A stretch of DNA of 63,067 nt from a virus: positions 1 to 63,067 of IMG/VR virus record IMGVR_UViG_3300017963_000288. One strand, given 5' to 3'. The translations under genes and the position numbers were made by a program. Shown here piece by piece: positions 7,362 to 15,578 of this stretch. Positions within the stretch are counted from its first letter, which is position 1, and every line of letters begins with the position of its first letter. The notes under the pieces were generated by a model, which was not told where the DNA came from, searched no databases, and worked only from the letters and a program-made list of their open reading frames with translations.

Positions 7362-8261
7362 CTACTCATCATCCTCGAAACTGACGATCCTGCCGGGGCC
7401 ATCGGCCAAAAGCGTGTGCAATTGCTTGACGGCACCGTCCAGCGTTTCTTTGACCGAATCCCTGACGCCTCGGTTCGTTCGCAGGTCGTCCAGACTCTTG
7501 CCGTCCAGGGCCGAACGGATCGTATTGACGACGCTACCGAGGTCCTTGTCGTCCAGAATGTCGCGCTTATCAAATAAGGCTAACCACTCAAGGACTTTCC
7601 GCAATGTTCCCGGTTGCAGCGTTTGTCGGTGTCCGTTATCTTTCACGCCAAGAGCGTGCGCCAATTTCTCCGCGAGTCCGGCGATCCCTTCGCGAAGTGC
7701 AATCTTCGCCTCGTCGGCAAGGGCCGTCAACTCGACCTGTACTCTGTCGCGCTCTTTGGCGTAGAGGTATTCGCCGATCTGTGATGCGCCAGGCGTGGCC
7801 CATTGCGTGACTCGTTTCTCCACCCAGAACGCCCGCCGCAAGGCGCTCACGCTCGGGTAATCCGCCTCGTTGAACTGGTTCGCGAGTGCCGCCCTCGCAA
7901 TTTCCTTCTGGGCGGGATACACAACGAGAAACGCCTCGACGGCCTCTTGGTATTTTTCCTCATCCACCAATACGCGGTCGTATGCCTGTTCGAGCAAACT
8001 GATCGGAATCAAGTGCCGCCCCGTCTTGAATGGCCCATGCAATTCAAGGTCGCGCAGATATGAGCGACATGCGGAGGCGATCTTGCAGATGTACTTGTAC
8101 TCGGGCGACTCGACGATACGCTTGTTCAACCCGAGTTGCGACTTGTCCGCAGAAGTCTCGATTTCTGCCATGTCGCCGCGTCGATGGATTCCCGGCCGAT
8201 GGAAAACGACCTCCAGAATCACGGTGCCTTGTTCGAGTGCGTTGACTGTTGCGCTAGTCAT
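7362..8261 (-). CDS. unrecognised 299-residue protein with acidic C-terminal tail
   Basis: 299 residues, mainly helical. The N-terminal 35 residues form beta strands (TVILEVVFHRPGIHRRG); residues 40-220 are helical with heptad-like spacing. It lies between DUF1257 and the AAA+ ATPase, a position held in related phage loci by helical partner proteins of the ATPase (from memory, not checked). The last residues GRIVSFEDDE match the acidic tail found on three other proteins in this window. AAGGAG seven bases before the ATG gives the start. Confidence 0.7.
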   Translation of the reverse strand: MTSATVNALEQGTVILEVVFHRPGIHRRGDMAEIETSADKSQLGLNKRIVESPEYKYICKIASACRSYLRDLELHGPFKTGRHLIPISLLEQAYDRVLVDEEKYQEAVEAFLVVYPAQKEIARAALANQFNEADYPSVSALRRAFWVEKRVTQWATPGASQIGEYLYAKERDRVQVELTALADEAKIALREGIAGLAEKLAHALGVKDNGHRQTLQPGTLRKVLEWLALFDKRDILDDKDLGSVVNTIRSALDGKSLDDLRTNRGVRDSVKETLDGAVKQLHTLLADGPGRIVSFEDDE

Positions 8262-8314
8262 GATCTAACTCCTTGCAATTGGAAATGTGACGGATTCTCA
8301 GTCGATCCGCTCTA

Positions 8315-8340
8315 GGTAGCCGTGCTCACCCACGGCTACC
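8315..8340 (-). other. stable hairpin in the spacer after the AAA+ gene
   Basis: Perfect 10-bp stem (ggtagccgtg / cacggctacc) with a 6-base loop, 17 bases after the stop of the ATPase gene on the minus strand. No T-run follows, so it is more likely an RNA-processing or 3'-end protection hairpin than a full terminator. Confidence 0.6.
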
Positions 8341-8356
8341 CTGGCCGGATCGGCAA

Positions 8357-9895
8357 TCACTCCGGATCGGCAACGCGACGCCCTCGCCCCCGTTTCGGTT
8401 TCTCGTAGACGCCGGGTTTGCTTGCCGATAGGTATTTGCCAGCCGCTTCTTCACGCAGAGCGTTTATGGCTGTCGCCTCAATACGCCCCTGTGGAATCAC
8501 AAGCGGCGCGACCTCATCTAACGGCTTGTCGAACCGCCACGCCTTATCCACGCACCGCTGAATATTCCGCCCGACCCAACCATCGTCCATGCCATTCCTG
8601 ACGGTCCCTTTGACATCCTCGTATTTCTTGAGCCAGACGTCCCATATTGCGGATCGCTCTTTTGCGTCCGGCAGATCGAAAAAGAATGTGTCGGTGAACC
8701 GTGAACGCAACGCCGTATCCAGTCCACGGATACTGTTGCTCGTTGCGATCCATAGAGCGTTATCACTCCCAACGGCACTCACCACTTTCAACGCCGTGCG
8801 AAGATACCCGCCAGACCGTCCGACCAACTCGTGTTTCATCGCACCCATGTTGATCCGTATGACGAGCCGCCCGAACTCTGCGCCGACAGCTTTCGCAAAC
8901 GCCGACTTCCCACTCCCGGCGACGCCCAACAACATCAGACCATAAACGCCGTGGTCCTCCATGTAAGTTAGTGTCTCACCGAGTTGTTCGGCGTTGACTC
9001 CGCTTGTGTCACCCGTGTGACCAAGACCGGACTTTTCGATTTCATCCAACCACACAACAACCTCTGGTGGCTTGCGTCCGGTCATCAGTTGTCTTGCGTA
9101 CTCCTTTACGCTGTCGAGGCCACCCAGACTCTCGAACGTCTCGCCACCACGATAGACGGACAAGCCGCGAGTCTGTTCGATCAACGCCGTTTTCGTTTGC
9201 CACAAGTGAGCGATGTCAATGCCGTCCTTGCGGAGTGCCATCGCCGTGGCCTGTTCGGCCGAAAACGCCGGGAGCCCTCGAACCGCCTCAACGCTACGCA
9301 ACAGCGTATCCCTATCCATGATCGTGCGTTTAGACGTCCCCGTGCCCTTGCATTTTTCGCACTCCAGCCCCAGCGCAAGGCCAGTCCCGCCACACCCTCC
9401 ACACAGACTCGCGGACTGATCGAGTTTTGCGACGATTTCCGTCAGGTGTTCTGTGTCTGGTAACGGCTCGTCGAGAACAACGATGTCGTCCTTGAGCAGC
9501 GCAGGCAGATCAATCGTAGATTGAACGATGATAAGCATCCGGCGATCCAATTTCAGTTGATCGCGCAGATTCCAGACGGCCTGTTGTACGTGTGGGTTCC
9601 GCTCGAAAAACTCGCACCCGTTCAACATACATGCGATTCCACGCTCCGGCAATTCTCGCGAGCACCACATCAGAAATTCCACCGGCTCGGTGCAATCGTG
9701 CAAATCATCCGTGATGATTTCCTCGCCGCCCTCGTTGACGCCCACGACGCCGCGTACACAATCCCACATGACGATGGGGCCATTCTTCAATCCCTTCGCC
9801 AATTGTATCACGCATGCGCCGGGGTCCGGCGTTGTGATGGCGACAATTGGAACGGCCGCTTGGCGAGCAAGACTCAACTCTTTGACGAAATTCAT
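8357..9895 (-). CDS. Ycf46-like AAA+ ATPase with permuted Walker motifs
   Basis: 512 residues. Residues 1-155 match the degenerate N-terminal domain of Ycf46-like proteins (a VMWD strand near 44; FFERNPHVQQAVWNLRD near 96; a closing EPLP near 144). A DnaJ-like zinc knuckle (CGGCGGTG at 165, CEKCKGTG at 179) links it to the ATPase domain. That domain starts at GGLDSVKEY (258). Walker B (VVVWLDEIEKS, 279-289) comes BEFORE Walker A (GVAGSGKS, 324-331); sensor 1 (ATSN, 384-387) and the Arg finger region (RSRF, 397-400) follow in normal order. No hhhhDE occurs between Walker A and sensor 1. This is a natural circular permutation of strand 3 and its helix. AAGGAAG precedes the start. Likely a remodelling ATPase working with the DUF1257 and DUF2997 proteins. 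Confidence 0.9.
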   Translation of the reverse strand: MNFVKELSLARQAAVPIVAITTPDPGACVIQLAKGLKNGPIVMWDCVRGVVGVNEGGEEIITDDLHDCTEPVEFLMWCSRELPERGIACMLNGCEFFERNPHVQQAVWNLRDQLKLDRRMLIIVQSTIDLPALLKDDIVVLDEPLPDTEHLTEIVAKLDQSASLCGGCGGTGLALGLECEKCKGTGTSKRTIMDRDTLLRSVEAVRGLPAFSAEQATAMALRKDGIDIAHLWQTKTALIEQTRGLSVYRGGETFESLGGLDSVKEYARQLMTGRKPPEVVVWLDEIEKSGLGHTGDTSGVNAEQLGETLTYMEDHGVYGLMLLGVAGSGKSAFAKAVGAEFGRLVIRINMGAMKHELVGRSGGYLRTALKVVSAVGSDNALWIATSNSIRGLDTALRSRFTDTFFFDLPDAKERSAIWDVWLKKYEDVKGTVRNGMDDGWVGRNIQRCVDKAWRFDKPLDEVAPLVIPQGRIEATAINALREEAAGKYLSASKPGVYEKPKRGRGRRVADPE

Positions 9896-9940
9896 TTCTC
9901 ATCTTCCTTTCGTATCTCGGTTAGGTTGGTTGGGGTTGCG

Positions 9941-10189
9941 TTAATCGACTTCCCAACCATCGTTAACTAGTTCACTAAAACACTCGTACTTGATCGCTTC
10001 TGCCCCTTCCAGTTTGGCGTCGAAAATGTTGCACAATAGAACGTGGGGCTGCATTGCTAGAACGACGCCAATTTCTGCAATCACCCCAGATGGGTCGCGG
10101 CGTATCACGGGACATCGAGGCCAACTCGGCCAGACGTGCGGTGCCAATAGATACGCCAACGACTTCTTCCGGATCGTTGCCTTGTCCAT
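9941..10189 (-). CDS. hypothetical small protein
   Basis: 82 residues, not recognised; contains a Trp/Pro-rich stretch HVWPSWPRCPVIRRD. GGGGAG seven bases upstream of the ATG at 10189 chooses the start over a longer frame. Confidence 0.55.
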   Translation of the reverse strand: MDKATIRKKSLAYLLAPHVWPSWPRCPVIRRDPSGVIAEIGVVLAMQPHVLLCNIFDAKLEGAEAIKYECFSELVNDGWEVD

Positions 10190-10208
10190 GATTGACTCCC
10201 CTCTGCGT

Positions 10209-10550
10209 TTAGATTCGTCCTTTGGAATGTGGCAACACATAATGCACTCGCCGCGTGACACGCAGGGCAATTACGCCCCAGTCTGGTGGCACCCCATTCG
10301 TATTCACGCGGGCGACACCCACGAACCCATCGTCCCGCTCATAATAGACATCGCGATAGTGGCCGTGTTCCATAACGCCCACCACTACGCCGTGAAAGTG
10401 ATTGACGCGAAATTCTGGTTCGCGGTGGACTTCCATGATAACAATCTCGTCGTCGATCCCAACTTTGGGCTGGTAACTGTCCATCGGCAACAATCCCATT
10501 TCGCGACATTGGCGATTGATGACTTGCCGCCGCACCATTACGGGCAACAT
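10209..10550 (-). CDS. hypothetical protein
   Basis: 113 residues, beta-rich by eye (repeated V/I alternation from residue 30), with many His and Arg. GGGAG six bases before the ATG. Not recognised. Confidence 0.6.
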   Translation of the reverse strand: MLPVMVRRQVINRQCREMGLLPMDSYQPKVGIDDEIVIMEVHREPEFRVNHFHGVVVGVMEHGHYRDVYYERDDGFVGVARVNTNGVPPDWGVIALRVTRRVHYVLPHSKGRI

Positions 10551-10568
10551 AGCAGACTCCCTTCTTGT

Positions 10569-10772
10569 TTAGACTTTGTTGATCTTTCCCATATGGGCGA
10601 TGACTCGCCCCCGTTCCGTTTTACTCAAGTCGCGGAGTGGGTAAAGCGCCTCCAGCGCATATCCGCGAACCTCGTCCGCCGTCAATCGCGGGGGCCGTTC
10701 CTTGACCCCACGCCTTCCGAGTTGCCGCTGAACGTCCGGCGGCAGGTCGGCTACCCTAACGCCTTTTGCCAT
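10569..10772 (-). CDS. hypothetical small basic protein
   Basis: 67 residues, basic and helical (ADEVRGYALEALYPLRDLSKTER is its best-formed part, shortened here: ALEALYPLRDLSK). Ribosome site GGAG six bases upstream. The C-terminal half could be a DNA-binding helix pair, but no family is recognised. Confidence 0.6.
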   Translation of the reverse strand: MAKGVRVADLPPDVQRQLGRRGVKERPPRLTADEVRGYALEALYPLRDLSKTERGRVIAHMGKINKV

Positions 10773-10956
10773 AATTCACTCCTTCGCTTGTAAAGGTTTC
10801 TGGTTTGTCTATGTCGCGGAAGAACCGCGTCATCCCAACTCGGTCACTTTCGGCTTCGGCTCTACTCTTGTATGGGCCACAGTCAGGCTCGTTATCAGGT
10901 AGGCCGGTCACCCACCACGCACCGCCTCGCCAGATCGTTTCAAGGTCGACCGTCAT
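10756..10956 (-). CDS. hypothetical small protein
   Basis: 66 residues beginning MTVDLETIWRGG, compact and with two adjacent Trp. It overlaps the neighbours on both sides by 17 bases, as is usual in this operon. The start at 10956 has a G-rich site (GGGGGGA) upstream. Not recognised. Confidence 0.55.
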   Translation of the reverse strand: MTVDLETIWRGGAWWVTGLPDNEPDCGPYKSRAEAESDRVGMTRFFRDIDKPETFTSEGVNYGKRR

Positions 10957-11605
10957 CTTGTGTCCCCCCTGTTCCGCATTGTCCTCGTTGTAGGCCCGCA
11001 AGACCCCGACACGGCAACCGCTGCCGACACTGTTCGGCCAGTTCCACCACGAGCGGTTCGCTCGTCGTGGGCAGTTGCCAATCGTGGCTCCTTTCCCAGT
11101 CCACCTCCGGCCGGTTCTGCATCCAATAGAACACCCTGCCGCCACTGGTCTGCAATGTGAACGGTAAATGCCGCACCGGCAGCACCCAATTCGACAACGG
11201 CAAGTCTTTTTCCGGTCGTGAGGCCGCGTCAAGCGATAGATCGGCGAGGTAATAGGCGGTTTGAAGGATTAGGTGTCCGTTATATTTGGACCCGCTCCGC
11301 TCGTCGATCTGTACGATGTACGCCCCAGCGTCAGTCCACCTCGCGGCATCGGCTTCGCTCTTTGGCAGCTCCGCCTCGCGGTCGATCAATCGACACGCTG
11401 CGCCGTTGCAAGCGGCGTAAGCGCAGGGCACCGGCTCAGACCGGATGCCGAACAGGTCGAGAACGTGCATCGCTATCCTCGTCGACGCGATGCACGTCTC
11501 CCGAACCTTTGCACCCATCCCGACAAGCGTAGCCTCCCGCAAGTCGAAAGCCAAAGCCTCTAAGATGATCCGGTGCTTTTGTTTTTCACGCCGTAGGATA
11601 CTCAT
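10940..11605 (-). CDS. transglutaminase-like cysteine-fold protein (tentative)
   Basis: About 221 residues. It has an early Cys in ETCIAST, a pattern VLDLFGIRSEPVPC, a His in NGHLILQT and an Asp in YLADLSLD. This order (Cys, fold helix, His, Asp before a short strand) is that of transglutaminase-like proteins seen in actinobacteria and phages, in which a small target is modified or cleaved; the assignment rests on the order of residues, not on a strong motif. GGAGG six bases before the ATG at 11605 fixes the start. Confidence 0.55.
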   Translation of the reverse strand: MSILRREKQKHRIILEALAFDLREATLVGMGAKVRETCIASTRIAMHVLDLFGIRSEPVPCAYAACNGAACRLIDREAELPKSEADAARWTDAGAYIVQIDERSGSKYNGHLILQTAYYLADLSLDAASRPEKDLPLSNWVLPVRHLPFTLQTSGGRVFYWMQNRPEVDWERSHDWQLPTTSEPLVVELAEQCRQRLPCRGLAGLQRGQCGTGGTQDDGRP

Positions 11606-11657
11606 TGGGCCCTCCGTTAGTTCGGGGAATAGAATTCTCATGTGGGCTCTTGCTCGA

Positions 11658-11888
11658 TCAATACAACGACACTCGCCAGTATGCGCCGCAGCGTCGACAC
11701 CCGTGATCCAGATTTCCTGACTCCGGTCCACCGGAACTGCAATCCACGAGGTCGTGACCATGCAACGAGCACATCGCCGTGTTCCAAGCCGACTCCAAGG
11801 TGGCTTGGAACGTGGGAGAGTAGATGTCCCCGTGAAGGCGGAGCGGGTCGTCATCCCGCATTTCGGTGATTGTCAAGTTTGTGTGCAT
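11658..11888 (-). CDS. hypothetical small zinc-site protein
   Basis: 76 residues with Cys/His spacing that could bind one zinc: CSLHGHDLVDC in the middle and CRRCGAYW near the end. AAGGAG seven bases before the start. Not recognised. Confidence 0.55.
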   Translation of the reverse strand: MHTNLTITEMRDDDPLRLHGDIYSPTFQATLESAWNTAMCSLHGHDLVDCSSGGPESGNLDHGCRRCGAYWRVSLY

Positions 11889-11963
11889 CGCTAATCTCCT
11901 TGTGTGTTGTGGTTGGTTGTGGTTGCCCCACTCGCTAACCCTCGCTGTTTCTCGCGTCGCGGA

Positions 11964-12206
11964 TCACTTATGATCGACGACCTCCCGCGTCAAGACCTGG
12001 AGTACGAAGTGGTCTTGCCTCGCAACGAGAACAAGATCGTCAAGTACGCTCTCGATTGCATCGCGGTCATTCCGTCCTGTCACAACGCAGATGCGGTCAG
12101 TTATGGCCGCTATCGGGTTGTGGCTCGACCCTCCGATGTTTCGCCGCCGTTCATCGGCGACGATTTCATCAACGTTAGCCGTGTGGTTAAGGTTCGCGTC
12201 AACCAT
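11964..12206 (-). CDS. hypothetical protein, paralogue of the 13181-13564 gene
   Basis: 80 residues. The core NIGGSSHNPIAAITDRI, then V-x-GR-x-D, A-x-E, V-x-x-R-x-D, aligns with the C-terminal half of the 127-residue protein encoded at 13181-13564. The bases after the coding regions also share CGAGGGTTAGCG. This is an old within-genome duplication of unknown function. AAGGAG precedes the ATG. Confidence 0.65.
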   Translation of the reverse strand: MVDANLNHTANVDEIVADERRRNIGGSSHNPIAAITDRICVVTGRNDRDAIESVLDDLVLVARQDHFVLQVLTREVVDHK

Positions 12207-12254
12207 CGTTCACTCCTTGCTGGTTGGGGTTCGTTTGATTCATCGGCTCCGAGT

Positions 12255-12707
12255 CTATTTGTCATGCTTGTGCTTCCGACAGATTCGACGCTCGGTTCCT
12301 CGGATCACGGGGCCGTCAATCCCCGCCTCCTTGCAGACGCCGCAGATCATCCCGCTCGCGAACCATCCGCAGCACGCGCAATCGCGGTGCGTCTTGGGTT
12401 CTCGGCAGAGGCACTTGTCGTTCTTTTTCCGCGTCTTCGCTCGCTGCTTGTTTCGTTTGACTTCGGCAACCAGGGCGACCACCGCCTCTTTGCGCGTCAG
12501 AGTGCCGCCACGCCACACTTGACCATTGCGCAATCGCCACTCGTATGTCTCGCCACCGCCGCGCGAGGTCCGAACCGAACCGAGGGTGGCCGTTCGCCAC
12601 GCTCCGACCATCGGGGTCTTGCGTGTCCGAACCATGTAAGTGGTGGCCCCTTTCCAACTGTACCGATCCAGGTAGAGCGTCTTGCCATTTACTTTGATCG
12701 TCGCCAT
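12255..12707 (-). CDS. hypothetical protein with C-terminal cysteine cluster
   Basis: 150 residues. The first 80 are beta-rich; a basic linker (KRNKQRAKTRKKN) leads to a cysteine cluster CLCREPKTHRDCACCGWF and CGVC, which can hold one or two zinc ions. The layout suggests nucleic-acid binding, but no family is recognised. AAAAGGAG seven bases upstream of the ATG. Confidence 0.6.
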   Translation of the reverse strand: MATIKVNGKTLYLDRYSWKGATTYMVRTRKTPMVGAWRTATLGSVRTSRGGGETYEWRLRNGQVWRGGTLTRKEAVVALVAEVKRNKQRAKTRKKNDKCLCREPKTHRDCACCGWFASGMICGVCKEAGIDGPVIRGTERRICRKHKHDK

Positions 12708-12763
12708 CGTAATCTCCTTTTAGTTTTTTGGGGAACAAAAATAATACGAACGAACTCACTCAC

Positions 12764-13126
12764 TCAGAAGCCATAATGCTGCTCAGAGGGAAACGCCTCG
12801 GCAACAATCGCCTCACGCTCGGCAAAGGACAACCCCTCCACCCACTCCATTGCCTCGTCATCCTCCCCGTACATCGCAGGGAAGCCGGTAGCGAACCCGC
12901 AGCTCGTCACGCTATCGGCAACCTCATCCCCGCTCAACGTCACCCGCATCGTCGCCTCGACGCTCGGCTCCTTCGTGGGATACCCGGCTCGGGCCGCTGC
13001 GATTCCCTGCAAGGTATCGTATGCAATCGCGTCCCATGCCATGTGAAGGGCAGTTATCGCCCGCTCCCGCAAAGACCCAGAATGTCTCCGCCCTCTACAA
13101 CCTTTCGCCGCTCGTTTCAATTTCAT
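12764..13126 (-). CDS. hypothetical protein
   Basis: 120 residues with a basic N-terminus (MKLKRAAKGCRGRRH) and an acidic C-terminus. Not recognised. Start supported by AAGGAG seven bases upstream. Confidence 0.55.
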   Translation of the reverse strand: MKLKRAAKGCRGRRHSGSLRERAITALHMAWDAIAYDTLQGIAAARAGYPTKEPSVEATMRVTLSGDEVADSVTSCGFATGFPAMYGEDDEAMEWVEGLSFAEREAIVAEAFPSEQHYGF

Positions 13127-13180
13127 CGCTCAACTCCTTATTGGTTATGGATGATCGTGATTGTCTCGCCAACCCACCCG

Positions 13181-13564
13181 CTAACCCTCGATTTCCGCCC
13201 GCAGCATCTTGTAGGAATCGTCGTCCTCCCGGCACGTCGCGACGAGACATTCGACCGCTTGTTCCAGGGCGATGAAGTCAGTTCGGCCGGAATAAAGGCC
13301 GATCCGATGGGACAATTCAGCCGGGACGTTATGGCTCGACCCACCGACGTAGTTGACCCCATCGGTGGCAACCGCGTCGCCAGCCCAGTCTTCCTCGACG
13401 GTATACGTCTCGTCTGGGTCTTCGTCGTCTTCCTTGAGTTCAATCAGATCACAAACCGCTTCGTCGATTGCTTTCAACATCGGCTTGTACCGTTTCAGCG
13501 TCTCGTCGCTCCAGTTTTGAACCTCGACAAGTTGTGCCAGAATTGAGTCAAAGAACTTTCGCAT
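13181..13564 (-). CDS. hypothetical protein, paralogue of the 11964-12206 gene
   Basis: 127 residues: a helical N-terminal half and a C-terminal half with YVGGSSHNVPAELSHRI that matches the smaller paralogue. Several residues are kept in both: GGSSHN, RI, GR, D, A, E, R and D. Its leader is the 86-bp repeat shared with the gene at 14422-15117. Confidence 0.65.
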   Translation of the reverse strand: MRKFFDSILAQLVEVQNWSDETLKRYKPMLKAIDEAVCDLIELKEDDEDPDETYTVEEDWAGDAVATDGVNYVGGSSHNVPAELSHRIGLYSGRTDFIALEQAVECLVATCREDDDSYKMLRAEIEG

Positions 13565-13568
13565 CGCT

Positions 13569-13654
13569 AATCTCCTTTGTGCTTGACTGTTTGGCTGCTC
13601 GTCAGACCTGGCCCGCCACGGCCGGATGATGGGGCGAAACTCGCCCCATTTCGC
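13569..13654 (-). repeat. 86-bp leader repeat, copy 1
   Basis: This spacer is 93 percent identical by eye (6 differences in 86) to 15121-15206. It begins with a 9-bp stem (atggggcga / tcgccccat, 13629-13649), 8 bases after the stop of the upstream gene, and ends with the ribosome site of the downstream gene (AAAGGAG). One base pair near the stem end differs in a compensating way in the other copy. Confidence 0.85.
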
Positions 13655-13657
13655 TCT

Positions 13658-14305
13658 CTACCAAAACATGCCGAACCGCTCGACAATTCGGCTGACCCTC
13701 AAGCCCTCATCGTACTCTGCCGCGAGGATGACCTTCGCGATGTTCCGTACCGCTGCCCGTGAGCGGCGAGGGGAAGCGTAGTTGCGGCCGAGAATGATGT
13801 CAATTTCCTCGGCATATTCGCCACGACCGCAATGCTCGTCCTTCGTATAGACCGTGAACAATGGGCCATCGTTGAGTAAGTTTGTGCCCTGCGGCTTGCC
13901 CTGCCCGTCGAAAAACAGGATCGCCAAACAATACCCTCGCGGCGTATCGTGAACCTCAAGCCGTCGCGAACCCCCTCGCCGAAATGTCTTCGGTGCACCG
14001 TAGTCTGCCACTTTGCGGGACTTCCGGTTTGTATGTCGCTTCTGCCGCTTCTTCTGCCGTCTCGCTACGGCAACCTTTCCAACCGTAACGCCTTCCTCGT
14101 GCAGCGTCAGAACGAATCCCCTCGCCCGATACACCGTCCGTTCGGTATCATCCTTCGCTAAACCGAGGGTCCGCAGGATGTCCACGCGGGCTTGACGGGT
14201 GTGGCCATGGTCGTCAAAAGGATATGACAACCACCATGTTCTCGCCGCCGCGTTGTACCGCGTGACTCGGCATCCCAGTTTTCTCAGTCTCGTGATGACA
14301 TTCAC
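13658..14305 (-). CDS. hypothetical protein with basic linker
   Basis: 215 residues from a GTG start set by AAGGAG six bases upstream; the longer ATG frame would read through a hairpin spacer. A strongly basic stretch (RRQKKRQKRHTNRKSRK) lies near residue 85 between two folded parts. Not recognised; nucleic-acid binding is likely from charge alone. Confidence 0.6.
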   Translation of the reverse strand: MNVITRLRKLGCRVTRYNAAARTWWLSYPFDDHGHTRQARVDILRTLGLAKDDTERTVYRARGFVLTLHEEGVTVGKVAVARRQKKRQKRHTNRKSRKVADYGAPKTFRRGGSRRLEVHDTPRGYCLAILFFDGQGKPQGTNLLNDGPLFTVYTKDEHCGRGEYAEEIDIILGRNYASPRRSRAAVRNIAKVILAAEYDEGLRVSRIVERFGMFW

Positions 14306-14343
14306 AGTGAACTCCTTGTAAAGAAATGGATGTTGAAGAAATC

Positions 14344-14374
14344 GCCCAACCCGCCAGCGTTCGGTGGGCTGGGC
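14344..14374 (-). other. hairpin in the spacer after the 14422-15117 gene
   Basis: Stem of about 10 bp (gcccaacccgcc / ggtgggctgggc, with two wobble or mismatch steps) and a 7-base loop. On the minus strand it is followed by GATTTCTTC, so weak termination is possible. Confidence 0.45.
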
Positions 14375-14421
14375 ACGGCCGCCGTCGTCGAGGGCATTTC
14401 GCATTAAGCGAGAAGAGGTCA

Positions 14422-15117
14422 TTACCACTCGGTGTCGATCCGCTCACAAACCGCCTTCCATTGCGCCAGGATCGCCAGCGGGCCGTTGTAGTCCGCGTAT
14501 GACAACAACCCGGCGAGCGCCCGAACCTCGCACTCTGTTCGGAAGTTACTCATCACTGACGAACTTCCATGACGGTACGGCCGTTCCTGCAAGGCGGCCG
14601 TCATACGCTGTCGGCAAACCTCGCTCGCCGCTGCCGCTTCCGCCAATGAGCATTCTTCCTGCAAGACTGCCCGCACGGTTTGCAACACGTTGTAGTAAGT
14701 GTAGGCGCGTCGCCGTCCGGCGTTGAGTAAGATGTCGTCCATATGCCACACCAGATAGTCCACGATGCCTTCCGACGGAATCTGCGGCTCTTGCTCTTTG
14801 TCGAAACGCTCCAACCACTTCGCCAATCGCTTCCGGGTGAATTCGCCGTGGTCCTCCATGTCCTCGGTCCGCTTTTGTTCCCGTTGACCCGCCCCCATCG
14901 CAGGCCGCACTTCGCAAGCGGCGACTTTGTAACGCGCTGACCCATCATCGGTCACTCTGACCTCAAGACCGTTTGCGTAGATGTGGTCGATACGCAAGAC
15001 GGCTTGCGCCCGCAGTCCGGGGTTGGCATTGATCTCGTCTGGGGACACGTCCACCAGCATTCCGACCTCCAGCTCCGTTCCCTTCCAACCGTTGATCTTC
15101 TGAATCGTGGTCGCCAT
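14422..15117 (-). CDS. hypothetical protein
   Basis: 231 residues. The N-terminal 70 are beta-rich (LEVGMLVDVSPDEI, then a strand pair around YANGLEVRV); the rest is helical with DYLVWHMDDILLNAGRRRAY. Not recognised. The leader is the 86-bp repeat copy 2, with AAAGGAG upstream of the ATG. Confidence 0.6.
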   Translation of the reverse strand: MATTIQKINGWKGTELEVGMLVDVSPDEINANPGLRAQAVLRIDHIYANGLEVRVTDDGSARYKVAACEVRPAMGAGQREQKRTEDMEDHGEFTRKRLAKWLERFDKEQEPQIPSEGIVDYLVWHMDDILLNAGRRRAYTYYNVLQTVRAVLQEECSLAEAAAASEVCRQRMTAALQERPYRHGSSSVMSNFRTECEVRALAGLLSYADYNGPLAILAQWKAVCERIDTEW

Positions 15118-15120
15118 CGT

Positions 15121-15206
15121 AATCTCCTTTGTGCTTGACTATTTGGCTGCTCGTCAGACCCGGCCCGCCACGGCCGGATGACGGGGCGAAGCTTGCCCCG
15201 TTTCGC
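15121..15206 (-). repeat. 86-bp leader repeat, copy 2
   Basis: Second copy of the element at 13569-13654, again between the stop of one gene (15213) and the ribosome site of the next. Its stem spans 15181-15201; a T:A pair of copy 1 is C:G here, while one inner pair is lost (A opposite C on the minus strand). Confidence 0.85.
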
Positions 15207-15212
15207 ACCATA

Positions 15213-15524
15213 TTAGAGTCGGCAACTGCTGATGGCTTCAATCCGTTCCTTTTGTTTCTTCGCTTCCTTCGCGTCTCGAATCGACTTCCTTTCGCTCTCG
15301 ACCAACTCATATAGAATCTCGGACAGGTCGTCGAACCACTCGCTGTCCGTCTCGGCGATTCGCTTCTCGGTTTCCTCTGCCTCCATATAGGCCGAGAAAG
15401 CCATTTCCTCGAACGTCTCGGCCAATTCCGCCATCACGTCAAGTGCTCCGTCCGGCGTGTGCGTGTAATGGGCACCACGGGCGAGAAGACGAGCGAAGCC
15501 TTTTGCGGTGTAGGTTCTAGCCAT
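15213..15524 (-). CDS. hypothetical charged helical protein
   Basis: 103 residues, highly charged; the C-terminal half (ESERKSIRDAKEAKKQKER) is probably a single long helix. AAAGGAG before the ATG at 15524 fixes the start. First gene of the leftward run after the 600-bp gap. Confidence 0.6.
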   Translation of the reverse strand: MARTYTAKGFARLLARGAHYTHTPDGALDVMAELAETFEEMAFSAYMEAEETEKRIAETDSEWFDDLSEILYELVESERKSIRDAKEAKKQKERIEAISSCRL

Positions 15525-15578
15525 GATCGTAGCTCCTTTCAAAATGGTTAAGAAAAATCTGCGTAATCATCCGCAAGG

